The notes under the pieces: model-generated
The model's database searches: none
What the model saw: only the letters and a program-made list of their open reading frames with translations
Told to the model about the DNA's origin: nothing
Position numbers and translations under genes: made by a program
Shown: positions 34,094 to 41,615 of the stretch, piece by piece
Numbering within the stretch: position 1 is the first letter of the stretch
How the letters are laid out: each line of letters starts with the position of its first letter
From: Glaciecola sp041380235
GTDB taxonomy: Bacteria > Pseudomonadota > Gammaproteobacteria > Enterobacterales > Alteromonadaceae
DNA length: 64,000 bases
Direction of reading: 5' to 3'
Assembly: GCF_041380235.1 (NCBI RefSeq)
Contig: NZ_JBGIYY010000021.1
Coordinates: 1 to 64,000 of the forward strand

Positions 34094-35767
34094 TTAAAGC
34101 TTCAATAGGTCTTTTGCGTTGGCAATCGCTGTATCGGTCAATTCATCACCCGCCAGTAACCTTGCAATTTCATTGACTCGCTCTTCTTTAGTCAGACGCA
34201 AAACTTTGGTTTCGGTAGTTATTCCATCTGTGAGTTTAGTCACAAATAGTTGGTGATGACCCTGAGCTGCAACCTGAGGCAAATGTGTCACGCATATTAC
34301 TTGTGACTGAGCGCCAAGTTTATTCAGTAGTTTGCCGACAATTGAGGCGGTTTGGCCACTAATACCCGTATCAACCTCATCAAATACCATGGTTGGAATG
34401 CTGTAGTCGCGAGAGCGAATAACTTGAATAGCCAAGCCGATGCGCGCAAGCTCTCCGCCTGATACCACTCTTTCCATCACATCGGGAGCTTGCCCCGGAT
34501 TCACTGAAACGAGGATTTGTATTTCATCATTGCCTAATCCATGAGGCTTGTCTTTGTCGTTATGTAAGATCTGGGTATTAACCACGGCGTGTGGCAGATT
34601 CATTTGCTGAATGCTTTGTGCAATTTCTTTTGAGAGTTTTTCAGCTGCAGTTTGTCGAGATTCAAACAGCGCATAGGCTTTTTTACGGTAGCCAGCTAAA
34701 GAGTCGGCGCAACTTTGCTCGAGCAGGGATAAGGATGCTTCATCGTTTTGCAATTGGGTAAATTCATTGGCTAGCTCGCTATGGACCTGATGCAGCTTTT
34801 CAGGCGAGGTGCCGTGTTTACGAGAGAGTTCTAAGGCAGTTGCATAGCGTTCTTCAATAGCCTGAAGTTGCTCTGGGTCTGTTTCAAGACCACTTTGATA
34901 ATGTGATAGTTCAGTATAGGCTTCTTGCACCTGTATGACTGCACTTTGCAATAACTCATAGCTAGCGTTTAGCTCTGGATCTGTATCGAGATTATCTTGA
35001 ATACCCTTTAGCGCAGTATTCAATAAAGACAAGGCATTGCTGTCGTCGTCATCTTTCAACACGTAACACGATTTTTCAGCTACTTGAATAAGCTCTTGTA
35101 TTGAGTTGAGTTTTTTGAAATCAATTTCTAACTGCTCAAATTCACCCTCAACCATTGCAAATGCGTTAAGCTCGTCCACTTGATATTGCAGCAGGTTGAC
35201 TCTGTCGAGACGCTGCTGTTGAGCAGTTTGCAGGGCTTTAAGTGTTTTTGATTGCTCAGAGTAATGTGCATATGCAGATTTAGTTTGTGCTAATAAACTT
35301 TGGTGTTGCGCATAGCCATCCAGCAGAGCAAGTTGATTATCGGCCTTTAAAAATTGATGGTGGTCATTTTGTCCATGGATGTGGATCAGTTTGGATCCTA
35401 GTGCTTTGACTTGCGAGAGCGTGACCGCAACGCCATTGATGAATGCCTTTGAGCGCCCCTCTTTACTGACTACTCGACGAATGAAGCACTCATCTGGATT
35501 ATCTTCTTGGCTGAGCATCTCTTCGTTTAGCCATGCTTTTACTTTCTCTAGTTTATTCACATCAAAATGAGCGACAATTTCAGCTCGCTGAGAACCTTGC
35601 CTAACAATGTTGGTGTCTGCCCGTTGACCTAAGCACAAGCCGAGCGCATCGAGCGCAATCGACTTACCTGCGCCGGTTTCACCGGTGATGGCCGTCAGAC
35701 CATTTTGCAAACTAAGTTCTACATGTTTTACCACGGTAAAATTTTTGATATCGATATGGACAAGCAT
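34094..35767 (-). CDS. recN: DNA repair protein RecN
   Basis: SMC-like ATPase acting in recombinational repair of double-strand breaks. The 557-aa protein has Walker A GLTAITGETGAGKSIALDAL at the N-terminus, central coiled coils (residues about 155-360), and C-terminal ABC signature VSGGELARIGLAIQVI with Walker B MVFDEVDTGISG. Length agrees with E. coli RecN (553 aa). A LexA box lies 23 bases before the start, so it should be SOS-induced as in E. coli. Confidence 0.96.
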   Translation of the reverse strand: MLVHIDIKNFTVVKHVELSLQNGLTAITGETGAGKSIALDALGLCLGQRADTNIVRQGSQRAEIVAHFDVNKLEKVKAWLNEEMLSQEDNPDECFIRRVVSKEGRSKAFINGVAVTLSQVKALGSKLIHIHGQNDHHQFLKADNQLALLDGYAQHQSLLAQTKSAYAHYSEQSKTLKALQTAQQQRLDRVNLLQYQVDELNAFAMVEGEFEQLEIDFKKLNSIQELIQVAEKSCYVLKDDDDSNALSLLNTALKGIQDNLDTDPELNASYELLQSAVIQVQEAYTELSHYQSGLETDPEQLQAIEERYATALELSRKHGTSPEKLHQVHSELANEFTQLQNDEASLSLLEQSCADSLAGYRKKAYALFESRQTAAEKLSKEIAQSIQQMNLPHAVVNTQILHNDKDKPHGLGNDEIQILVSVNPGQAPDVMERVVSGGELARIGLAIQVIRSRDYSIPTMVFDEVDTGISGQTASIVGKLLNKLGAQSQVICVTHLPQVAAQGHHQLFVTKLTDGITTETKVLRLTKEERVNEIARLLAGDELTDTAIANAKDLLKL

Positions 35768-35789
35768 AAAAATACTCCAATGTGTAATA

Positions 35790-35805
35790 CTGATAATATA
35801 TACAG
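35790..35805. promoter_or_regulatory. LexA box (SOS operator) of recN
   Basis: CTGATAATATATACAG is an exact CTG-N10-CAG palindrome with the AT-rich centre of gammaproteobacterial LexA sites. It is 23 bases upstream of the recN start. A partial second half-site (TATACAGT at 35811-35818) lies next to it, as E. coli recN also has multiple boxes. Confidence 0.85.
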
Positions 35806-35886
35806 TATTTTATACAGTGTAAAGACTGTCTTTTGGACTAGTTTTAAATAATAAGCGAGTATCGTTTGGCGCGTAAACCTAAAGGC

Positions 35887-36759
35887 TTAATATAGCTTGC
35901 TGCCCCAGTTGAGCTTGGTTCTTAACACATTAAAATAATTGTAGTCTGGTGGATGGACTAACGTGAGGTGTTTTTTGTTCTTGCGTATTTTTACATAGTC
36001 ACCAGGCTCAACCGCAATGACCACATGACTGTCGCAGCTAATTTGTACGCTGTCGACATTATTACTGGATATTTTTAGCGTAATTTCGCTGTTTGCATCA
36101 ACCACGATGGGCCTACTGCTAAGCGTATGTGGAAACATCGGCACAAGTGTTAAAGCATCTAAATGCGGCACTAAAATTGGCCCGCCGCCCGACAGTGAAT
36201 ATGCGGTAGAGCCTGTAGGTGTAGCAATTATTAAACCATCTGAGCGTTGGCTAAATACAAAGTCACTGCCAACATACAGTTCAAACTCCATCATGTGTGC
36301 GACTTTACTGTGATGAAGGACGACTTCATTTATAGCGCTGTGAGCTTCGTAAAGTTTGTCGCCTCTAAAAACTTGTGCTTCTAAAATAAAACGTTTTTCA
36401 CGATAGACCTTATTGGCAAAAATATTTTCAAGCTGCGCGACAATATCTTCTGGGTTAATGTCGGTTAGAAAGCCTAAGTTACCCCGGTTTACGCCAACGA
36501 CGTCGACATCGTATTCAGCGAGTACCCTAGCGGCGCCCAGCATGTTGCCGTCGCCACCAACTACGATGGCCAAGTCTGCTTGCTCGCCTATTTCCGTTAA
36601 GCTGGCAGCATGTGTGTGCTCAGTAATACTGCCTGCAATACGGGTCTCAAGCAATACTTTGCAATCACGCTTTGTTAATTCAGCAATCAGAATGTTGAGG
36701 CTGGTATGAGTGGCTTCATGGCTCGGTTTGCCAATTAACCCTACCGTAGCGTAGCGCAT
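35887..36759 (-). CDS. nadK: NAD kinase
   Basis: Phosphorylates NAD to NADP. The 290-aa protein has the GGDG nucleotide motif in LAIVVGGDGNMLGAARVL (about residues 60-77), VNRGNLGFLTDI, the NEVVLHH segment and the conserved LIIATPTGSTAYSLSGGGPI, all typical of NadK. Length equals E. coli NadK (292 aa). The gene lies before recN and bamE on the same strand. In many relatives grpE starts divergently next to it; here grpE is 12.7 kb away. Confidence 0.96.
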   Translation of the reverse strand: MRYATVGLIGKPSHEATHTSLNILIAELTKRDCKVLLETRIAGSITEHTHAASLTEIGEQADLAIVVGGDGNMLGAARVLAEYDVDVVGVNRGNLGFLTDINPEDIVAQLENIFANKVYREKRFILEAQVFRGDKLYEAHSAINEVVLHHSKVAHMMEFELYVGSDFVFSQRSDGLIIATPTGSTAYSLSGGGPILVPHLDALTLVPMFPHTLSSRPIVVDANSEITLKISSNNVDSVQISCDSHVVIAVEPGDYVKIRKNKKHLTLVHPPDYNYFNVLRTKLNWGSKLY

Positions 36760-36793
36760 AGATATTTTCCGTAAAACTTCGGCTTATCAACAG

Positions 36794-36822
36794 ATTATAC
36801 GAGGACGCGCAGGTTGCAAGAA
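36794..36822 (-). promoter_or_regulatory. Promoter of nadK
   Basis: On the minus strand a perfect TATAAT (36794-36799) is preceded by TTCTTG 17 bases upstream. The start site would fall near 36788, giving a leader of about 30 bases before the nadK ATG. Confidence 0.55.
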
Positions 36823-36913
36823 AAAAACTGACTTTTGCGCTTAAATACTCGCATAAGTCAGCTGTTTTAGAATGCTTTGCTATGTCTGATGAGAGCAAAT
36901 ATCCGCTGGAGGC

Positions 36914-37687
36914 TTATCGCGCCGTCCAACCGCCATCTAAAATAATGGTTTGCCCGGTAATGTTTTTAGCTGCACTACCCATCAAAAATGCGGCTGTTTC
37001 TGCCAGTTCATCAATGCCAATAAAGGCTTTTTTAGGCATAGGCTCGAGCATAATTTTATTTACCACATCTTCTTCGCTCATGTTGTTTTCAATTGCCTGA
37101 GCAGCAATTTGTTGTTCTACCAAAGGAGTTTTTACATAGGCAGGACAAAGGGTATTAATGGTCACGTTTACGTCACCGGTCTCTAGCGCTAAGGTTTTAG
37201 CAAAGCCTAATAGACCATGTTTTGCAGCAACATAGGCGGATTTATATGGCGATGCAATTACCGAATGTATGCTGCCAACGTTAATAATGCGTCCAAAATT
37301 TTGAGCTCGCATGTGCGGGAGCAGAGCACGCGTAAGCATGGCAGGCCCGACTAACATAACATTGATTAACAGTTGCCACTTATCCGCTGGAAAGTCTTCA
37401 AGCTTAGCTACATGCTGTATACCAGCATTATTTACCAGTACATCTACTGGGGTATCTTTCAGTCTCTCTGGTATGCTAGCGATGTCGTTTGCGTCAGAGA
37501 CATCCAGTTTAATTGCTTGCGCTGCGCTGCTGCGCTTAACATTTAGCTTGGCAGCTGCCTTTTGCGCCGCGTCAATATTGATATCTGCAATAATAATGTG
37601 ATTGCCTGCAGCGGCTAGGTGCTCTGCTATGCCAAAGCCGATGCCGCTGGCGCCGCCGGTGATCAGTACGTTTTTTGCTGTGCTCAT
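36914..37687 (-). CDS. bdhA: D-3-hydroxybutyrate dehydrogenase
   Basis: Short-chain dehydrogenase that oxidises (R)-3-hydroxybutyrate to acetoacetate with NAD. The 257-aa protein has NVLITGGASGIGFGIAEHLA (TGxxxGxG), the NNAG motif in VLVNNAGIQHV, catalytic Ser in NVGSIHSVIASPYKSAYVAAKHG with the Y-x3-K, and NTLCPAYVKTPLVEQQI, which is characteristic of the 3-hydroxybutyrate dehydrogenase subfamily. It overlaps the upstream esterase gene by four bases and ends an operon of four genes, supplying the cytoplasmic step. Confidence 0.9.
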   Translation of the reverse strand: MSTAKNVLITGGASGIGFGIAEHLAAAGNHIIIADINIDAAQKAAAKLNVKRSSAAQAIKLDVSDANDIASIPERLKDTPVDVLVNNAGIQHVAKLEDFPADKWQLLINVMLVGPAMLTRALLPHMRAQNFGRIINVGSIHSVIASPYKSAYVAAKHGLLGFAKTLALETGDVNVTINTLCPAYVKTPLVEQQIAAQAIENNMSEEDVVNKIMLEPMPKKAFIGIDELAETAAFLMGSAAKNITGQTIILDGGWTAR

Positions 37688-38709
37688 TGTTTGTTTCCTT
37701 TTCCTAACGCTTGCATGACCTGATAAATCGCCTTGATTTGCGGGCCTTGTTTGTTGGCATAATTTTCATCTGTATACCCCCACCAGTCCCAGCAACCCTG
37801 CGGGTTTAAAGGCATAAACATGGATTTTTTTACCTGCGGATAGAGCACCACTATGTTGTTTACGTCTGCCCAGCGATTGTAGCCCGCTTGCTCTGCGTAG
37901 GCTTTGCCAACATCGTCAATATTTTGATTACAGCCATGAAAACTAATATGAAGTGAACAAGTATCGCCGCTCTCGCACGATTGTGGCACGTAAATGAGCG
38001 CGTTTTCATTAATGGATGTGCCTCGTAAATTTACCATATCTCCAATGTCAATTGTTTGCACAGGCAACGCTTCTTTGGTTTCTGGCAGATTTAAATCCTT
38101 ATAAATAAAAGACAGAATTTCGCCTGCGCCATCATACCCGCAGTTGCCGATAAACGGTGGTTCAGAAATGTCACACGGGTTTCCGGCGTCCAAGGTCGGC
38201 ATATGATGAGCAAACGCTTGGCTGTCAACATAATCTATTTGGGCTTCGGGTAACCAAAGTTTGTATTGCGCCGCCAATAAATCAGCGGCAGTGCGATTTA
38301 CCGTTGTATCTTTTGTGCCATGTATGAGTTTAACGCGGTCGTCTTGTAAAGCGGATATAGCCGCTACTCGTCCGTCGCTCAGGTATTGTTCGTATTGTCG
38401 AATAAATGGCGTATTACTAATTGCACTTGAGGCTTTGCCAACGCATTGACCAAGGGCCATGCCGATATCACCCAATGCACAGTAGTAAGGACCTGCCCCA
38501 ACAATGCCAGCGCCGACTATCGTTTCGGAATGAGACAGTTGAAACTGTGTTGCCATATACCCACCAGAAGATAAACCACTTACGGAGGTTTTACTGAGAT
38601 CCAGATTTAGCTTGTCGACATTGACTTGCGCATTGCTCGGGGCGCTACTAAGTGAAATAAGCGCAGTGAAAACATACATACATAAGCTTTGTTTTTGTAA
38701 TAAACTCAT
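37684..38709 (-). CDS. Secreted PHB depolymerase-family esterase
   Basis: A 341-aa exported esterase with a signal peptide ending at APSNAQ and an Esterase_PHB-type alpha/beta domain. The lipase box Ser is in SVSGLSSGGYMATQFQLSH (near residue 48), the acid is Asp in LIHGTKDTTVN (near 132) and the His is in QAFAHHMPTLD (near 167). A second half has SLHISFHGCNQNIDDVG and CWDWWGY, seen in this family. It should hydrolyse polyhydroxybutyrate or 3-hydroxybutyrate oligomers outside the cytoplasm. The downstream dehydrogenase supports that substrate, but polymer versus oligomer cannot be told. Confidence 0.8.
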   Translation of the reverse strand: MSLLQKQSLCMYVFTALISLSSAPSNAQVNVDKLNLDLSKTSVSGLSSGGYMATQFQLSHSETIVGAGIVGAGPYYCALGDIGMALGQCVGKASSAISNTPFIRQYEQYLSDGRVAAISALQDDRVKLIHGTKDTTVNRTAADLLAAQYKLWLPEAQIDYVDSQAFAHHMPTLDAGNPCDISEPPFIGNCGYDGAGEILSFIYKDLNLPETKEALPVQTIDIGDMVNLRGTSINENALIYVPQSCESGDTCSLHISFHGCNQNIDDVGKAYAEQAGYNRWADVNNIVVLYPQVKKSMFMPLNPQGCWDWWGYTDENYANKQGPQIKAIYQVMQALGKGNKQ

Positions 38710-38717
38710 AGTGAATC

Positions 38718-39998
38718 CTAGTGCGCTAAAAATTGACGGATGATGTCGCTGTATTGTGCAATATTATTAAGACCTTCTAGATGCCCCAAATCACCCTCTA
38801 AATACTGCAAATCGACGTCTTTACCTTGTGCCTGCATAGTTTTGGCTGCAAGTTCTGCATGATAAGGCATCAGCAACAAGTCTTGGCTTGCGGTAATAAA
38901 CAAGGTTTTAGCCTCAATCTGAGCAAGACCTTCCTCAAGCGTTCCTTTCATACCGGTCATAAATAACTGATTGGCTCTAACTAAATACAGTAAATGATTT
39001 GCATCCATTTTGCTGCTGCGTTCAGCCGCGCGTGCCATTAGCCAGTTGACGATGGGTGGCGACGCCGAAATGTCATACATATCTGGCTGTTTATCTGCCA
39101 GCAGTAGCTGTTGATTAATTTGGTTGAAAAATTCGGGGGCGAGGGCGCTTTGAGTAATTAAGGCTAAAGCTGCGCTCAAGCCTGCATTTGGAAATTGTTC
39201 TGGCGACTGAGCGTAATAGTCACCGCCACGCCAAAGGGGATCTAGTTTAATCGGCATTACCCATTGCTCCAAAAGAGCGGTAGTCCACCCATCAGCTTGG
39301 GCTGAGCCGATCACTGAAATCAATCGGGGTACCCAATTTGGATAAGCTGATGCCCATTCAATTGCCTGCATTGAGCCCATCGAAGGGCCCGCTACCGCAT
39401 ATAGTTTTTCTATCCCTAAAGAGACCAAAACAGATTTCTGCACATTCACAAAATCCCGCATAGTCACCACTGGGAAAGACAGGCCATAAGGTTTGCCGGT
39501 ATCGGGGTTGATGCTTGCGGGACCTGTAGTGATAACATTATCGTCGAAGGCATTAATGTTCACTAAACTATCCACGCTGATCACAAAAAAGCGATCGGTG
39601 TCGATGGCTTTGCCGGGCCCAATGATGCTATCCCAATACCCCGGCTCTGGATCATCCCTTTTATATTTTCCCGCGGCATGGGAAGTGCCCGTAAAATAGT
39701 GGGTGATTAGTATGACATTACTTTTATCGTGGTTTAAGGTGCCATAGCTTTCCCAACCCACTTTGACATTTTTAATGGTTTTACCACCAAAGGTTTTAAA
39801 TTCATCAATTTGATGAAGCTGTTTGGTGACCAGCATCTGTGTCGCTTGCGCAAGGTCGTCTGCGGAAACTTGTTGCATAGCTGAGTCCTTTTGTTGGCCA
39901 TTCATTGGGCTTGTTGCAGCGTTACTTTGAGACGCCGTCGAGAATAATACTACTATGCATGCTAGCGTCACTTTTGTTGAGAATCTTAGTAGTGCCAT
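38718..39998 (-). CDS. Exported MetX-like alpha/beta hydrolase
   Basis: A 426-aa protein related to homoserine O-acetyltransferase (MetX) in fold: INVKVGWESYGTLN-like opening, nucleophile Ser in VAGPSMGSMQAIEWASAYP, Asp in TASQDLLLMPYHAEL and His in GDLGHLEGLNNI. Unlike real MetX it has a clear signal peptide (STKVTLACIVVLFSTASQSNA), so it works outside the cytoplasm and is unlikely to make methionine. Being between the esterase and permease of a hydroxybutyrate operon suggests ester or acyl-group processing. ATG at 39998 is preferred because it places the signal at the start; the 40046 start adds a 16-residue leader. Confidence 0.72.
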   Translation of the reverse strand: MALLRFSTKVTLACIVVLFSTASQSNAATSPMNGQQKDSAMQQVSADDLAQATQMLVTKQLHQIDEFKTFGGKTIKNVKVGWESYGTLNHDKSNVILITHYFTGTSHAAGKYKRDDPEPGYWDSIIGPGKAIDTDRFFVISVDSLVNINAFDDNVITTGPASINPDTGKPYGLSFPVVTMRDFVNVQKSVLVSLGIEKLYAVAGPSMGSMQAIEWASAYPNWVPRLISVIGSAQADGWTTALLEQWVMPIKLDPLWRGGDYYAQSPEQFPNAGLSAALALITQSALAPEFFNQINQQLLLADKQPDMYDISASPPIVNWLMARAAERSSKMDANHLLYLVRANQLFMTGMKGTLEEGLAQIEAKTLFITASQDLLLMPYHAELAAKTMQAQGKDVDLQYLEGDLGHLEGLNNIAQYSDIIRQFLAH

Positions 39999-40058
39999 AT
40001 GTAGCCCTTTGCAGGATTGAAAAAAATATTTGCTCACATCTGTCATACGTCTAAGACC

Positions 40059-41357
40059 TTAAAAAATAATGAACAGGGCAATCGCCATGCTCAAACCAAT
40101 TAGCGGAACAATGACGGTCAGCGCGGCCATAGGGCCATAAGCCGCTTGATGGGTTTCGTGGCAAATGGCCCGAATAGTAGTTACAACATAGCCATTGTGC
40201 GGCAAAGAATCTAATGCCCCCGAACTGATGGATACGATACGATGCAGCTCTTCGGGATCGACCCCTTGATCCATATAATATGGACCAACCAAAGGCAGCG
40301 CTATGGCTTGGCCGCCAGAGGCGCTTCCGGTTAAACCGGCGATGACGCTTACTGCGATTGCAGCGCCAATTAACTCATTACCTGGGATTTGAGTCATAAT
40401 TTCGACCGTGCTTTGGAAAGCGTCTGTAGTTTTCGCAATCGCCCCAAATCCGACAACTGCTGCGGTGTTGCCAATTGCGATAAGCGCTCCAGTTGTGCCC
40501 ATGTTGACAGCTGCTCCCAAGTTTTGAAAAAACTTAAAATTGATCACCATTAAGGTTAAAACGCCGCTGCCCAAGGCCACAATTAAGGCCATTTCTTTGT
40601 AAGTTTCATGAAACAAAAATGAAATAATAAGTACCACAAATAATGGGATTAGCCCCGTAAAGGGATGGGGTAAATCGCGCTCGACTATTTCTGGGTCCTC
40701 TGGTTTATTATGGAAGGTTTCACCCTTTGATACCGCATTGGTGACCATTTTCTTCAACCACCAATAGCCGAATACAGCCATGAAAACGGCGACAACCGCG
40801 CTGACTTCCCAAGCCGCAAATGGCGAAGTGCCCAAGTACTTAATCGGTATCCAGTTTTGAATTTCGGGGGAGCCAGCTGAGGTCATGGTGAAGGTTACCG
40901 AGCCAAAGGCAAGCGTTGCGGGAATAAATCTGCGCGGTAAATTGGCATCTTTGAACAGGCTCAGCGCCATCGGATACACCGAAAACGCTACAACAAAAAC
41001 GCTCACACCTCCGTAAGTTAAGATTGCACAAGCCGCTACTACCGCAAAAATAGCTTTCTTGTAGCCCAATTTGCCGATTATCCAACGAGCTAATGCGTCG
41101 GCAGCGCCAGTATCTTCCATGAATTTTCCGAACAGTGCGCCCAGTAAAAACATAAAAAACCAACTGGCAATAAACGATGTAAAGCCACTCATGTAGGTTT
41201 GCACAAAGTTACCGTCGCCTACAAATACGGTCATTCCACTTGTTAGGGCAACAATGAGCGCGCAAGTTGGCGCTGCTATGAAAAGATTCATACCGCGAAT
41301 GGTTAAGACGATAAGGAGCGTTAAACCCCCGACTAATCCAATTAAACTTAACATCAA
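40059..41357 (-). CDS. GntP-family permease, probable 3-hydroxybutyrate transporter
   Basis: A 432-aa polytopic inner-membrane permease of the gluconate:H+ symporter (GntP) family, with about 12-14 hydrophobic segments; landmarks are YMSGFTSFIASWFFMFLLGALFGK and the SASGGQAIALPLVGPYY region near residue 340. The family includes gluconate and D-beta-hydroxybutyrate permeases. First gene of the minus-strand operon that includes the hydroxybutyrate dehydrogenase, so a hydroxybutyrate substrate is inferred. It is divergent from the TonB receptor at 41616. Confidence 0.8.
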   Translation of the reverse strand: MMLSLIGLVGGLTLLIVLTIRGMNLFIAAPTCALIVALTSGMTVFVGDGNFVQTYMSGFTSFIASWFFMFLLGALFGKFMEDTGAADALARWIIGKLGYKKAIFAVVAACAILTYGGVSVFVVAFSVYPMALSLFKDANLPRRFIPATLAFGSVTFTMTSAGSPEIQNWIPIKYLGTSPFAAWEVSAVVAVFMAVFGYWWLKKMVTNAVSKGETFHNKPEDPEIVERDLPHPFTGLIPLFVVLIISFLFHETYKEMALIVALGSGVLTLMVINFKFFQNLGAAVNMGTTGALIAIGNTAAVVGFGAIAKTTDAFQSTVEIMTQIPGNELIGAAIAVSVIAGLTGSASGGQAIALPLVGPYYMDQGVDPEELHRIVSISSGALDSLPHNGYVVTTIRAICHETHQAAYGPMAALTVIVPLIGLSMAIALFIIF

Positions 41358-41615
41358 AGATATCCTGTTCTTGTTTTTATAAATGGCTTATAGCAAAGCA
41401 ATATTAACAATATGCTAATTAAACCCAAAAGAATCTGTGACCGCAGAACGCCAGGATGGACACAATTGTGATGTAAACTGCCTGCCTTGCCCATAGTACG
41501 ATGGTACTAGTTATTTTTGTGCGTTTTTAGATTAACTTTGTAGACAGACCGTAGTGCCAGCAATTTTGTTTGAATTGACTTTATAAATTAACAATAAAAA
41601 TCTTAGGGAATTATC
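41358..41615. promoter_or_regulatory. Divergent control region between GntP permease and TonB receptor
   Basis: This 258-base region must hold both promoters. It contains a perfect dyad TAGTAC-GATG-GTACTA at 41494-41509 and a palindrome CACAATTGTG at 41461-41470. Either could bind a shared regulator; the spaced dyad resembles sites of NarL/LuxR-type response regulators such as the one encoded at 44130. That link is inference. Confidence 0.5.
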
